The notes: generated by a model not told the origin, from the letters alone. A stretch of 64,000 bases of DNA from Paenibacillus massiliensis 2301065 = DSM 16942 (GCF_000377505.1 NZ_KB898205.1:1-64000); one strand, 5' to 3'. Counted from the stretch's first letter, positions 19,493 to 29,708 are shown. A program made the numbers and translations.

Positions 19493-20037
19493 CCTGATAC
19501 ACCACCTTTCTGATATTCTTGGAGCAGCCCCTGAAGCTGCTGTCTTGCACGGTACAAATAAGATTTGACGGTATTCAAAGGCAGATCAAGTGCATCGGCA
19601 ATTTCGTTGTAAGAAAAATCCTGAAGATAACGGAGCACAACAACCGTACGATGATGCTCGGGCAGCAGGTTAATCGCTTCTCGAACATCCTGTGCCATAT
19701 AGGTCGTTAGCACCTCAGCCTCCACGTTTTGCGAATCACTAAATACTAATTCATGCTCATCCATGGACACCGATGGCTTTGTGCGCCTGAATTTGTCAAT
19801 ACATATATTCGTCACTATGCGCTGCACCCACGTCTTGAACTGGGCTTTCTCTTCGTAGGAGTTGATCTTGGAATAAATCCGGATCAGTGCCTCCTGAGCA
19901 GCGTCCATAGCATCATGCTCATTATTCAGGATATAATAGGCAGTTCGATATACATGCTGTTCTATTTCTCTTAAAAGGGTAACTAGTGCGTCGCGATCGC
20001 CAGATTGAGCAGCTCTGATGAGCTCCTGCTCTACCAC
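19489..20037 (-). CDS. ECF RNA polymerase sigma factor (SigW/SigV-like)
   Basis: 182 residues, a two-domain ECF sigma factor. Region 2 contains DAAQEALIRIYSKINSYEEKA and FKTWVQRIVTNICIDKFRR. Region 4 contains LPEHHRTVVVLRYLQDFSYNEIA and the helix-turn-helix LPLNTVKSYLYRARQQL. The start is GTG, with a purine-rich GGAGAGGGGG upstream. It is cotranscribed with its anti-sigma gene. A candidate ECF promoter sits just upstream, consistent with autoregulation. The pair interrupts the holA-comEC neighbourhood found in Bacillus. Confidence 0.92.
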   Translation of the reverse strand: MVEQELIRAAQSGDRDALVTLLREIEQHVYRTAYYILNNEHDAMDAAQEALIRIYSKINSYEEKAQFKTWVQRIVTNICIDKFRRTKPSVSMDEHELVFSDSQNVEAEVLTTYMAQDVREAINLLPEHHRTVVVLRYLQDFSYNEIADALDLPLNTVKSYLYRARQQLQGLLQEYQKGGVSG

Positions 20038-20066
20038 AAGGGATCCCCCTCTCCTTGTTAATATTA

Positions 20067-20095
20067 CAGACGGATTCAGATTTTAGATTGTTGCA
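20067..20095 (-). promoter_or_regulatory. Candidate autoregulated ECF promoter
   Basis: Minus strand: -35 TGCAAC (20095-20090), 17-base spacer, -10 CGTCTG (20072-20067). The AAC..CGTC pattern is typical of Bacillus ECF sigma promoters. It lies about 30 bases before the sigma gene start. Confidence 0.5.
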
Positions 20096-20576
20096 CCCGA
20101 ACTCTGTATTTTTTCATTTTGTTAAGAGTAATTATTGGAAATACCTTGGCTGCAGAGCCTTATTTTTCAGGTTCCCACAATTGGCTATACCTGGGGTACT
20201 ACACATCAACAAGAGGCTTCTCTAATAAGAACATACTGTCGATTGCATTCCACAGAATTACGCCCCAAGAACAGCCTGGATCAAATGGGTAGCAGCCCTA
20301 CAGGACCTATGTATGAAGGGACACATTTCAGGACCCATGAACTAATAGTAACATATGTCGATAAGCTCAGTCAGTCTGAGCCGCACTCTATTATATTCCA
20401 GCTAGCTCAATAGAAAATAGCATATTATCCGAACAAAATGGCCCTACGGAAAGCTTATCTAAGAATAACAGAAAAAAGAAGACTAGTCACCTGTGACGAG
20501 CTTGAGCAGCATCTGATCGCCACCTGGTTGCCAACTGCTCCGCTACCTTTCCCTAATCGCGACATTTCTACTACAA
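20096..20576. other. Gene-poor stretch between comEC and the sigma gene
   Basis: About 480 bases without a convincing gene, promoter, repeat or strong terminator. Two plus-strand reading frames (20135-20413 and 20438-20626) lack ribosome sites and recognisable composition; the second runs into comEC. Confidence 0.6.
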
Positions 20577-23327
20577 CTACTGTACAAGCTTATGGCGGTA
20601 TTCCAGAAAGCCGTCCTTGGCTCTGAACTGAACCTCCCCCATAAGATCCGTCCTGAAAATACGCGATCCATAGGATTCTATTCGCTTCAGCACCTGCTCA
20701 TTTGGATGACCATATGCATTGTTGACCCCTGCTGATATGACAGCATTGCGAGGCTTCCAATAGGAAAGCCACTCCATACTTGTAGATGTCCTGCTTCCAT
20801 GATGAGCAACTTTCAGTACATCAATCATGTTCGATGGTATCATCGTATGCCCCTCCTTCTGCATCAGTGCTTCAACCATACTCTTCTCCACAGACGTTAC
20901 CGTATCTCCGGTCAAGAGGAAGGAGGCTCCCCCCATTTCAAGGTAGAATACTACGGATTCGACATTCTGTTCTTTTCGGGTAGGTACCTCTTCTCCTCGC
21001 ATGTCAGGGGCCAAGAATCGGAGATTCGTATGAGAATCTGGTTCCAAGGTAAGACCATTATACGCTGAATATATAGGAATCTGCTTGGCAAGCGCCAATG
21101 TAATCAGTTGGTCAGGAGCTTTCCCCGTTAATGTTCCATTAAATATAAAAGCTTTAACGGGGATCTGCTCCAGCACCGCCCTCATCCCTCCAGCATGATC
21201 TTCATCACCATGAGTGACGATCACGGCTTCCAGTTGATGTACACCTCTTTGCTTTAACAGAGGTACGACCGTTTGCGCTCCAACTTCATAAGGCTTTTTC
21301 CTCTTTCTCCAGGCATTTTTACCCTGCGCAAAGTCCATCGTCCCACCGGCATCAACCAATATATGCTTGCCTGCTGGTGTCGTAATCAGAATACTATCGC
21401 CCTGACCCACATCCAGAAATTGCACCAGACCCGCACCGCCATAAGTCGGTGTCTGATATCCCATCACCAGCAAGATAATGAATGATAGCAATGTGAGTGT
21501 TAGACGGATATAAGCGCCTTTAGTCATTCGATTCCTGGCATAAGCAGCCGCTGATGGACGCCATGTCACGGACCATTCCGGGACAGCCGCAAGCGGCAAC
21601 GATGACACGGCATTAACTGCCCCCGCATGTGTAGGCCGGCGGGAATGGAACAAAGAACGAACCCATCCATATCGCTCATTGGATTGGGAGAGAGGAGCTG
21701 TCATATCTTGACTGTGCGAGTTTAATGATCTGTATGCATCGATCCATCTCATCAACAGACGCAACAGAGCATACAGGATCACAAAATAAGCACAGAGCCA
21801 GGGAAGAGAAACAGAAGGCCAGATGTTCACCGCACCTCCATAACCGTTCACCCATTCAATGATGACAAAGCTTAATTCATTCAGCTTCTCGGCAGGCCAT
21901 ACCACAATCACCGCAGCTGGTTGCCACACGAAGCCAAGCAAGAGGGCTGCAGCACCTAAAGGCATCACTATGGAGGTTATTACGGGCACCAAGGCAAAAT
22001 TCGCAGCAAGTGACAGCAGAGAAAATTGATTAAAGTAGTATATGGTTAACGGAAAGGAAACCAGTTGAGCGGTAATAGTCACCGAAGCAGCTCCTCCAAT
22101 GCTCTCCTTCCAGCTACGGAACAGCGGCCGCAGAATAGGACCGTAGATCATTAAGCCAGCGGTCACAAGAAAAGAGAGTTGAAAGCTTACACTAAGAAGG
22201 AAATAGGGTTCCCATAGAAGCATGACGAGAGCAGCTGCACATAATATATTCAGACCATCCTTCAGAATCCCCTTCCTGGCTGCATATAGTCCAAGCATCG
22301 CCATTATACCTGCTCGAACAACTGATGGTGATCCACCAGAAATCAGTACATAACCAGGGACAACCAATAACATCAGCAATAAAGTATGCTCACGTGGAAG
22401 CCTGATCAATTTGCATAAGAAGGATAGTCCCGCTGTAAATACAGCAACATGCATACCAGAAATCGCTAGCACATGTGTCAATCCCAACTGAGTGAATTCA
22501 TCATATACTCCAGCATCCATATCCTCTGTCACGCCAAGTACAAGGCTCTTCATATAGCCTGATTGAACAGTGCTTGTAAAGACTGAGTCCATCTGTCCGC
22601 CCAGTTTATTTCTGAGGGCATCATTCCAACGTAGCAGTGTATGTTGATTCCAGCCTGATGGTGATGTAACGCTCGCTGCACTAATTCCATTTGCTTTCAC
22701 TATCCAGTGTATTCTCTGCGTATGTAGATACCTTCTATAATCGAATCCACCAAAATTTCTAGCAGGAGAGGGTTGCTTCAAGGTCCCTTGCAAGCGAATC
22801 AGGTCTCCTCTTTGCCATTGGTTAGCAATGGACTGTTCCTCTACAGCTGCCAATCTAATTTGTACCAGGACAAGTTCACCTAAAGCTTGTGGTTGAGTCT
22901 GGTCAGCGGCCTGAATCTGGCTCATTTTCATCTGAAATTGCACCCGATCTCCATCAATCTTCAGCGCAGAGGCTATATTGCCTTCAATGACAACGGCTTG
23001 ATCTTCAACTGCCAATTGAGCTTCAACTACAGATTCCCCCTGTTCAGTCGCCGAAATGGCAGACTCCAGTACCGTATGATGAAATATGGATGGTATCTGA
23101 CTGGAATTGTGGCTGTCATTCCATTCCCAGTATAATCCGCCAATCGTCAGTGTTACCCATAGCAATAAGCCTCTTTGCACGGGGATACGCACGATTAGTA
23201 GTACTGCAGCCAGTACTATCGACAATCCGATCCAGATCAGGAGCAGCTCACGTCCAGAATACATACAAGCGATTGCATTGCCAACAATCCAACTCACGGT
23301 CACGCATACCAAGAGTCTTCGTTGCAT
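20577..23327 (-). CDS. comEC: Competence membrane channel ComEC/Rec2
   Basis: 916 residues from the ATG at 23327, which has AGGGAGGTG upstream. ComEC forms the inner-membrane channel for incoming single-stranded DNA. The N-terminal part has membrane segments and a DUF4131-type extracellular domain (about 50-210). The Competence domain follows, with many membrane segments (about 240-560). The C-terminal metallo-beta-lactamase domain starts with VQFLDVGQGDSILI and carries the metal site THGDEDHAGG, consistent with nuclease activity on the non-transported strand. It ends the comEA-comEB-comEC gene series, although a terminator separates it from comEB. Confidence 0.96.
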   Translation of the reverse strand: MQRRLLVCVTVSWIVGNAIACMYSGRELLLIWIGLSIVLAAVLLIVRIPVQRGLLLWVTLTIGGLYWEWNDSHNSSQIPSIFHHTVLESAISATEQGESVVEAQLAVEDQAVVIEGNIASALKIDGDRVQFQMKMSQIQAADQTQPQALGELVLVQIRLAAVEEQSIANQWQRGDLIRLQGTLKQPSPARNFGGFDYRRYLHTQRIHWIVKANGISAASVTSPSGWNQHTLLRWNDALRNKLGGQMDSVFTSTVQSGYMKSLVLGVTEDMDAGVYDEFTQLGLTHVLAISGMHVAVFTAGLSFLCKLIRLPREHTLLLMLLVVPGYVLISGGSPSVVRAGIMAMLGLYAARKGILKDGLNILCAAALVMLLWEPYFLLSVSFQLSFLVTAGLMIYGPILRPLFRSWKESIGGAASVTITAQLVSFPLTIYYFNQFSLLSLAANFALVPVITSIVMPLGAAALLLGFVWQPAAVIVVWPAEKLNELSFVIIEWVNGYGGAVNIWPSVSLPWLCAYFVILYALLRLLMRWIDAYRSLNSHSQDMTAPLSQSNERYGWVRSLFHSRRPTHAGAVNAVSSLPLAAVPEWSVTWRPSAAAYARNRMTKGAYIRLTLTLLSFIILLVMGYQTPTYGGAGLVQFLDVGQGDSILITTPAGKHILVDAGGTMDFAQGKNAWRKRKKPYEVGAQTVVPLLKQRGVHQLEAVIVTHGDEDHAGGMRAVLEQIPVKAFIFNGTLTGKAPDQLITLALAKQIPIYSAYNGLTLEPDSHTNLRFLAPDMRGEEVPTRKEQNVESVVFYLEMGGASFLLTGDTVTSVEKSMVEALMQKEGHTMIPSNMIDVLKVAHHGSRTSTSMEWLSYWKPRNAVISAGVNNAYGHPNEQVLKRIESYGSRIFRTDLMGEVQFRAKDGFLEYRHKLVQ

Positions 23328-23365
23328 GGTACACCTCCCTTTCTTATGCTGACGATAGCTATGCA

Positions 23366-23411
23366 ACAAAAAAGGAACCTCTGGGCGACATATCGTCGCT
23401 CAGAGGTTCCT
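23366..23411 (-). terminator. Strong terminator between comEB and comEC
   Basis: Minus strand: AGGAACCTCTGAGCGAC / GTCGCCCAGAGGTTCCT with one mismatch, then TTTTTTG. comEC must have its own promoter or depend on read-through. Confidence 0.9.
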
Positions 23412-23493
23412 CCTCTAATATAAATAGCAGTGTATTCTTGCATCCTACAGCCCTTTGCCTGTAGTCATACAACTTTAGCCTCTCGTTACCTGT

Positions 23494-24018
23494 CTAATCC
23501 TGAATCTTCATCAGAGTCTCTTGCGGAGGGTGATAGTCCACTATTTGCCGAAAGGCAATCCCTTTTTGCTCCATTAGCTGCTGTACCTTCCGCGTATCCT
23601 TTGGATATGGCCTGTGATAGATAACTTCCACAATACCGCTATTCGCCAGCATGTTGGAGCAGGTCCAACATGGCTCATCCGTCACATATACGGTCGACCC
23701 TTCTCGGTCAGAGCGGTCTGTGAATAGTAGCAGGTTCTGCTCAGCATGAATTGTGCGGATACACCGCTGTTTCTTTACATGCTCCTCATTCCCGTCAACC
23801 ATAACCAATTCGATTTCCTCCGAAATCATACAGCCAGCTTCCGAGCAATCCGGCACGCCAGAGGGAGCTCCATTATATGCTGTTCCGAGTAGCTTCTTGC
23901 CTTGTACCAATACAGCACCTACATGACGGCGTGAGCACCTGGAGCGTGTAGATACCATATAGGCAATGTCCATAAAATACGTATCCCAATCTTTTCGTAT
24001 CGTTAAGCTCATATTCAT
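23494..24018 (-). CDS. comEB: dCMP/cytidine deaminase family protein ComEB
   Basis: 174 residues. The zinc-binding residues of the deaminase fold are visible in TIHAEQN and PCWTCSNML. The N-terminal half has the MDIAYMVSTRSRC.RRHVGAVLV segment typical of dCMP deaminases. ComEB is encoded in com operons; it is not known to be essential for DNA uptake and probably acts in nucleotide metabolism. AGGAGAG precedes the ATG. It lies 52 bases downstream of comEA. Confidence 0.93.
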   Translation of the reverse strand: MNMSLTIRKDWDTYFMDIAYMVSTRSRCSRRHVGAVLVQGKKLLGTAYNGAPSGVPDCSEAGCMISEEIELVMVDGNEEHVKKQRCIRTIHAEQNLLLFTDRSDREGSTVYVTDEPCWTCSNMLANSGIVEVIYHRPYPKDTRKVQQLMEQKGIAFRQIVDYHPPQETLMKIQD

Positions 24019-24070
24019 TCGCTCTCCTGTAGCAGGAATAGATATACATCATCATCAAGTCAAGCCGTAA

Positions 24071-24673
24071 TTACAGACCGACGTATGGCTTCATCTTCTC
24101 CAGCATTTTCGGACCAATTCCCTTCACATTCTCCAGATCCTCAACTTGTCTGAAGGCACCGTGCTGTGTCCGATAATCCATAATAGCCTGCGCTTTTTTC
24201 TCGCCTATGCCCGGAAGCTCCATCAACTGAGCGAGCGACGCTGTATTCACATTTATTTTGCCATCTGCAATAACATTAACACCCAGCTCTGTAGGAGAAG
24301 TTTCCGTTATCGTAGCCGTGTTCTGTACAGCTTCTTTCGCTCCCGCTGCTTCACCAACTATTATAGACGGAGTCGGGTGCTCACCCTTATCAGAATTATT
24401 GGCTTCCTGAGCTTTGGGTTCTATCTGCTCCTCGGCAGTATTCATGGTCGAGGTTACCGACGGAGTAACCGAAGAGTTTTGCGACAGAGACCTGGCTTCC
24501 GCTACAGGCAATCCGTTGTCGGAGGATTGTTCAAGCTGCCGCTCAAGTTGCTGATTCAGAGGCTTCCATACTTCCTCATGCGGCTTCTCGCCTCCAGAGA
24601 ATAAAATAAACCCACTGCCGAGTACAGCTAGTACAGCAGCGGCTAATGTCGTTCCTCGCTTCAAGCCTGTCAT
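24071..24673 (-). CDS. comEA: Competence DNA receptor ComEA (no recognisable SLBB domain)
   Basis: 200 residues. ComEA binds double-stranded DNA at the outer membrane face. One N-terminal membrane segment (about 8-27) is followed by a ~110-residue low-complexity linker rich in Ser/Thr/Glu. The helix-hairpin-helix domain ends the protein: INVNTASLAQLMELPGIGEKK and KGIGPKMLEKMKPY. Bacillus ComEA has an SLBB domain between linker and HhH; I see no clear one here. The ribosome site (GAGAAAGG) is very close to the ATG, so an alternative TTG a few codons later is possible. Confidence 0.92.
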   Translation of the reverse strand: MTGLKRGTTLAAAVLAVLGSGFILFSGGEKPHEEVWKPLNQQLERQLEQSSDNGLPVAEARSLSQNSSVTPSVTSTMNTAEEQIEPKAQEANNSDKGEHPTPSIIVGEAAGAKEAVQNTATITETSPTELGVNVIADGKINVNTASLAQLMELPGIGEKKAQAIMDYRTQHGAFRQVEDLENVKGIGPKMLEKMKPYVGL

Positions 24674-24851
24674 CCTTTCTCGTCCTCATATGTAAGTTCC
24701 ATCCTGCAATGTCCAGTCTATAGTCTGCTCCCTTTTTCAATCCAATCCTGAATTCCTTCATAAACATGACATGTTGGCCAAGACTGGATGCATATACTCT
24801 GAAGAATGACTATGCCTACACCTTTACAGTATGAAAGGAGGACGTTGAACG

Positions 24852-25697
24852 ATGAAAGTGGGATTTATCGGGACCGGAAGCATGGGAAGCCTGCTCATTG
24901 ACGCCTTTATAGCAGCGGGTGCTCTCACACCGCAGCAAATCATGGCGAGCAGCCGCACCACGACTAAAGTCTTGGAACTAGCTGAACGCCATCACGGTCT
25001 TCATGTCTCATGGAGTAACCGTGAAACAGCCGACTTCAGTGATATATTATTCATTTGTGTCAAGCCCCTTGAATACAAATGTGTCCTGGATGAGATTAAG
25101 GACCTCATATCTCCTGAACAAATTGTTATATCCATTACAAGTCCGTTACAGCTTGTTCATCTTGAAAAGGAGCTTCCCGCCAAAATCAGCAAAATCATAC
25201 CCAGCATCACAAATCTCACCAGAAGAGGGTCCTCTCTCTGTGTACACGGTGAGCGAATGAGTGAACAGGATTGTGCTGTCGTCGAGAAGCTGATGTCCTT
25301 CATCAGCAGACCTGTACGTATTCAAGAGCAGCACACCCGTGTCGCTTCTGACTTCGCCAGTTGCGGTCCTGCGTTCCTTGCTTACTTTCTACAGGAATGG
25401 ATTCAAGCAGCCACAGAAGCAACTGGTGTGGATTCACAGACACTATGCCTACTGGCTGGAGAGATGCTTATCGGTACAGGCAAGCTATTGCAAGAGGAGG
25501 GATTCACTCCCGCTGAGCTGCAAGCACGGGTGTCCGTGCCTGGCGGCATTACAGCGGAAGCGCTCCGTGTCCTCAGCATGAGTCTGGACAGTGTATTTCC
25601 TGAACTGACCCGGACAACTCACACGAAGTATGATGAGGATGTACAGAAGCTTGATGCGCTATTCGGCGACAGCTCCATTAACCAGCAACGATATTGA
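24852..25697 (+). CDS. comER: ComER, pyrroline-5-carboxylate-reductase-like protein
   Basis: 281 residues. It begins [12 protein letters not shown], a Rossmann NAD(P)-binding loop, and continues with the ProC fold ([45 protein letters not shown]). ComER is a ProC relative divergently transcribed from comEA, as here; its function in competence or biofilm formation is not settled. AAAGGAGG precedes the ATG. Its 3' end overlaps the 3' end of the convergent leuS gene by 20 bases. Confidence 0.93.
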   Translation: MKVGFIGTGSMGSLLIDAFIAAGALTPQQIMASSRTTTKVLELAERHHGLHVSWSNRETADFSDILFICVKPLEYKCVLDEIKDLISPEQIVISITSPLQLVHLEKELPAKISKIIPSITNLTRRGSSLCVHGERMSEQDCAVVEKLMSFISRPVRIQEQHTRVASDFASCGPAFLAYFLQEWIQAATEATGVDSQTLCLLAGEMLIGTGKLLQEEGFTPAELQARVSVPGGITAEALRVLSMSLDSVFPELTRTTHTKYDEDVQKLDALFGDSSINQQRY

Positions 25698-28119
25698 CAA
25701 GCTTGGCTGGAACTGCGATGATCTTGCGAATCGTCTTGCCAGCAAGCGCCTCTGTCACGGACTCCAGTGAGAGGGCATGCTCCTCCAGTCCTTTGGCATC
25801 CAGCTCCTTGGAGACCGTTGTACGCTGTACAATTTTCCCGTTGATCTGAATGACAATCTCCACCTCGGCGTCAATAGCCCAAGCTGCATCATACTGCGGC
25901 CAGGCCACATACGTGATGCTCTCTTGATGCCCCAAGCGCTCCCACAGCTCTTCAGCAATATGCGGAGCCAGCGGGGAGAGTAACTGCAAGAAGTTCTCCA
26001 TCGCGGCACGAGGCAACGTCTCAGCCTTGTATGCATCATTGATAAAGATCATGAGCTGGCTGATGGCGGTATTGAAGCGCAGATGCTCCATGTCCTCCGT
26101 AACCTTCTTCACAGTCTTGTGCCATGTGCGTCTGAACTCATCACTGCCGACTTCGTCAGTAATCTTGTCATTCAGCTCACCAGCGTCAGTAATGAACAGA
26201 CGCCATACACGAGAAAGGAAACGATGGATTCCCTCTACGCCCTTTTCATTCCAAGGCTTGGTAGCTTCCAATGGACCCATAAACATTTCATATACACGTA
26301 ATGTATCCGCACCGTAGGCGTTAACAATATCATCAGGGTTAATAACATTTCCACGGGACTTACTCATCTTCTCATTGTTGTCGCCCAGAATCATACCCTG
26401 GTTAACGAGCTTATGGAAAGGCTCCTTCGTCTCAACCACACCGATATCATACAGCACCTTATGCCAAAAACGAGCATAGAGCAAATGCAAGACCGCGTGC
26501 TCAGCACCGCCAATATACAAGTCAACAGGCAGCCATTCGCGCTGCTTCTCCTTGGAGACAAGCTCCTTATCATTGTGTGGATCAATGTAGCGCAGGTAAT
26601 ACCAACAGCTTCCAGCCCATTGCGGCATCGTGTTGGTCTCACGCCGTGCCTTCATACCCGTCTCTGGGTCAACAGTCTCTACCCATTCCTTCACATTCGC
26701 CAGCGGAGATTCTCCCGTTCCCGACGGCTTGATCTGCTCCACATCTGGCAGAACAAGTGGAAGCTGATCCTCAGGCACCGTCTTCATTGATCCATCCTCA
26801 AGATGGAGCACAGGAATCGGCTCTCCCCAATAACGTTGACGGCTGAACAGCCAGTCACGCAGACGATAGGTGACCTTGCCAGTTCCTACGCCTTGCTCCT
26901 CCAGCCAGGCAATCATGGCTGCAATGGCTTCTTCATTCTTCATGCCATTCAGGAATTCCGAGTTCACATGCTCTCCATCGCCCGCATAGGCTTCCTGAGT
27001 GATGTCTCCGCCAGACACGACTTCTACAATATCGAGATTGAACTGCTTAGCGAATTCCCAGTCACGTGTATCGTGCCCAGGCACAGCCATAATTGCCCCA
27101 GTACCATAGCCAGCCAGTACATAATCAGCAATCCAGATCGGGAGCTTCTTGCCGTTAACCGGGTTAATAGCATAAGCTCCTGTGAATACACCCGTCTTCT
27201 CCTTGGCCAAATCCGTACGTTCCAGATCACTCTTGTGCGCTGCCTTATCCACGTATTGCTGCACCGCATCCTTGTATTCCGTTGAAGTAATTTGCGCCAC
27301 AAGCTCCTGCTCTGGAGCCAATACGCAATAGCTTGCGCCGAAAAGTGTATCCGGACGAGTAGTAAATACTGTAAGCTGTGCATCATGTCCATCGATAGCA
27401 AAGGTAACCTCTGCTCCTGTGGACTTGCCGATCCAGTTACGTTGCATGTCCTTGATGCTCTCGGACCAATCAAGCTCCTCCAGATCCTCCAGCAGTCGCT
27501 CAGCATATGCCGTAATCTTCAACATCCACTGACGCATCGGCTTACGAATGACCGGATGACCTCCGCGCTCACTCTTGCCGTCGATAACCTCTTCATTTGC
27601 CAACACCGTGCCCAGGGCTGGACACCAGTTCACCGGAACCTCAGCCACATAGGCCAAGCCCCGCTTATAAAGCTGAATAAAGATCCATTGCGTCCATTTG
27701 TAATAATCCGGGTCCGTCGTGCTGAACTCACGATCCCAATCATACGAGAAGCCCAGAGACTTAATCTGACGGCGGAAGTTATTGATGTTCTTCACGGTAA
27801 TGTCCCGTGGATGCTCTCCAGTATCCAGTGCGTGCTGCTCAGCAGGCAGACCGAAGGCATCCCAACCCATAGGGTGAAGTACATTGTAGCCCTTCATCCG
27901 CTTGTATCTCGATACTATATCTGTAGCTGTATACCCTTCTGGATGGCCTACATGAAGCCCTGCGCCCGAAGGATACGGGAACATATCCAGTGCGTAGAAT
28001 TTAGGCTTACCAGCCTCTTCTCCGGTACGGAAGGTATGGTTGTCCTCCCAATAAGTCTGCCATTTCGGTTCAAGCTGCTGTGGCTGATAGCCGTGCTTCG
28101 GCTGTGTCGTGTCGCTCAT
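25678..28119 (-). CDS. leuS: Leucyl-tRNA synthetase
   Basis: 813 residues from the ATG at 28119, which has GGAGGAGG upstream. The class I signature is [15 protein letters not shown] (HIGH variant HVGH). An editing domain insert follows at about 220-420, and the second signature is [10 protein letters not shown]. The C-terminal anticodon-binding domain ends in a zinc-free tail. It charges tRNA-Leu. Transcription is governed by the T-box leader upstream, so the gene is expected to be induced when uncharged tRNA-Leu accumulates. In Bacillus leuS is elsewhere, so this placement between comER and the yqeM-like gene is a rearrangement. Confidence 0.97.
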   Translation of the reverse strand: MSDTTQPKHGYQPQQLEPKWQTYWEDNHTFRTGEEAGKPKFYALDMFPYPSGAGLHVGHPEGYTATDIVSRYKRMKGYNVLHPMGWDAFGLPAEQHALDTGEHPRDITVKNINNFRRQIKSLGFSYDWDREFSTTDPDYYKWTQWIFIQLYKRGLAYVAEVPVNWCPALGTVLANEEVIDGKSERGGHPVIRKPMRQWMLKITAYAERLLEDLEELDWSESIKDMQRNWIGKSTGAEVTFAIDGHDAQLTVFTTRPDTLFGASYCVLAPEQELVAQITSTEYKDAVQQYVDKAAHKSDLERTDLAKEKTGVFTGAYAINPVNGKKLPIWIADYVLAGYGTGAIMAVPGHDTRDWEFAKQFNLDIVEVVSGGDITQEAYAGDGEHVNSEFLNGMKNEEAIAAMIAWLEEQGVGTGKVTYRLRDWLFSRQRYWGEPIPVLHLEDGSMKTVPEDQLPLVLPDVEQIKPSGTGESPLANVKEWVETVDPETGMKARRETNTMPQWAGSCWYYLRYIDPHNDKELVSKEKQREWLPVDLYIGGAEHAVLHLLYARFWHKVLYDIGVVETKEPFHKLVNQGMILGDNNEKMSKSRGNVINPDDIVNAYGADTLRVYEMFMGPLEATKPWNEKGVEGIHRFLSRVWRLFITDAGELNDKITDEVGSDEFRRTWHKTVKKVTEDMEHLRFNTAISQLMIFINDAYKAETLPRAAMENFLQLLSPLAPHIAEELWERLGHQESITYVAWPQYDAAWAIDAEVEIVIQINGKIVQRTTVSKELDAKGLEEHALSLESVTEALAGKTIRKIIAVPAKLVNIVAG

Positions 28120-28264
28120 CTTATTTCCTCCTCCAACAATGTACACTTACTCTTGTCGCATGACAGGCCGTACTCACTGAAATTCAGAACAAATTACGTC
28201 TATCGACGTACTTCCCCTGAAGACAGACCTCATTTTGCGCAAATTTTTCTCGATGATCGAGTGG

Positions 28265-28303
28265 TTCAGCTCCTCTGGAAACCTTAAATACCCTATCATC
28301 TAT
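28265..28303. repeat. Terminator-adjacent element, copy C (in leuS leader)
   Basis: TTCAGC-TCCT-CTGGAA, then ACCTTAAATACCCTATCATC and TAT, directly next to the A-run that encodes the T-box terminator U-run. It resembles the copies at 17952-17988 and 44591-44627, but is more diverged. Confidence 0.5.
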
Positions 28304-28624
28304 AAAAAAAACCTCTACATCCCTAGCGTGTTCAGCGCTAGGGACGAGAGGTTGAATTCCCGTGGTACCACCCTAGTTAGCGTCCAGCGTGCTTCGCTGT
28401 TCGCTCCCTTTACACCTGATAACGGCGGTGCGCCGATACGATTTACTGACATGCACAGTGAAAATCTGTGCCTGCGTTGACCGTATATCTCCGAGGCGAG
28501 TTCATTCATTACTGACAATCGACTTGCACCATACGCCGACTCTCTGCTATGTCCAGTGTGAATTACTAATCCTCATCATGGATTACCTATGCTATAGTGC
28601 CTCACGTTAGACAGCACTAATTTT
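28304..28624 (-). promoter_or_regulatory. T-box leader of leuS
   Basis: Minus strand leader upstream of leuS. The T-box sequence AGGGTGGTACCACGGG is at 28374-28359. Terminator CCTCTCGTCCCTAGCG.. / ..CGCTAGGGATGTAGAGG followed by TTTTTTTT lies at 28351-28304. A Stem I-like GCAGAGAGTCGGC..GGTGCAAG and a probable specifier loop with GAACTC (Leu codon CUC at 28500-28498) lie upstream. Uncharged tRNA-Leu would stabilise the antiterminator. Confidence 0.92.
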
Positions 28625-28630
28625 CGCCTT

Positions 28631-28660
28631 ATTATAGTTGAAAAGTATCCATAAAGTCAA
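28631..28660 (-). promoter_or_regulatory. SigA-type promoter of the leuS T-box leader
   Basis: Minus strand: -35 TTGACT (28660-28655), 18-base spacer, -10 TATAAT (28636-28631). Confidence 0.75.
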
Positions 28661-28669
28661 TCAATTCGA

Positions 28670-29455
28670 TCACTTTACAGCAACAAAGAACAGACGAGCC
28701 GTCTCTTCATCCGGTTGCTTCCATTCGAAATCCGCATACATATGTACTTCGCGAAACCCTGCCTGCAGGAGTGCACTCTTCATCCAATCAGGATCATAGG
28801 CACGCTGTAGATGAATCTCCTCGAACCGCTGGTACAGATCCCCGTGCTTGTCGTCCGTTCTGGCAAAAATGCTCAGATGATGCTCGATCTCGCAGGTAGC
28901 CTCCTCCAGCTCACAGGTCCATATATAAGAAATGGATTTATCATCCAGCACAAAGGGCTGCTCTTCATCATAACGCCTGAACGTACGGGGATGGTGCACG
29001 TCAAAGAGGAAAGTGCCGCCTTCCTTGAGACCAGCATAGGTCTGGGCAAAGGTAGCACGAATATCATCCTCCTGCAGCAGATAGTTCAGGCAATCACAAA
29101 AGGATATTACCGTATCAACTGACTCTGGAAGCGTCCAGTCCCGCATATCTTGTTGCAGCCAGCGAATACTCCCTTGCCTGAAGAGACGCTGTCCTTGCGG
29201 GGTGTTCTCCATCTTCTGCCGAGCTACGGCGAGCATATCTGAGGACAAGTCAATTCCCGCAACCTCGAAGCCAGAGTGGACCAAGGGAATCGTAATGGCA
29301 CCCGTACCGCAGCCGAGTTCGGCCACAGTATGGGGCATTCCATATCGATCCCAGGCCTCTCTAGCAAAACGAAGCCAGTCCGGATAAGGCATATCCTCCA
29401 TTAATTCGTCATACACATAGGCAAATTTTCGGTATGAAGCCATATTACACCGCAC
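28670..29455 (-). CDS. Class I SAM-dependent methyltransferase (YqeM-like)
   Basis: 261 residues. The SAM-binding motif VAELGCGTGAITIPL and motif II VAGIDLSSDML are clear, followed by DTVISFCDCLNYL. The N-terminus (YRKFAYVYDELM) is typical of the YqeM family. The substrate is unknown. I use the GTG at 29455 because GGAGAAGG lies 8 bases upstream; the ATG four codons later lacks a good site. Gene order yqeL-yqeM is interrupted here by cvfB. Confidence 0.88.
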   Translation of the reverse strand: MRCNMASYRKFAYVYDELMEDMPYPDWLRFAREAWDRYGMPHTVAELGCGTGAITIPLVHSGFEVAGIDLSSDMLAVARQKMENTPQGQRLFRQGSIRWLQQDMRDWTLPESVDTVISFCDCLNYLLQEDDIRATFAQTYAGLKEGGTFLFDVHHPRTFRRYDEEQPFVLDDKSISYIWTCELEEATCEIEHHLSIFARTDDKHGDLYQRFEEIHLQRAYDPDWMKSALLQAGFREVHMYADFEWKQPDEETARLFFVAVK

Positions 29456-29708
29456 TTTCTATACCTTCTCCAAGCTGGTTGGCTTGGGGAGCTTCATTTC
29501 GTTTCATTGGCATTCATCATACGGAAGGCCCAATCCTCATATCAGCGCCGTCAAGTCCAAATGGTGCTTCAGGATGAACCGCTGATTCTACAGCATTCCT
29601 CTGCCTGCACATTATTCGCACTTCATGTCAACAGCTGATATTTCAGATCGAGCCTAAAATAAACAATATATAACATCTCCTGTATGACAGTGACTGCGTA
29701 ACCGTAAG

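Noticed and set aside
20135-20413. Plus-strand 92-codon reading frame in the comEC-sigma gap
   Set aside because: No ribosome site, no recognisable domain, and nothing similar expected at this position.
27292-28287. 331-codon open frame antisense to leuS
   Set aside because: Shadow of the leuS reading frame.
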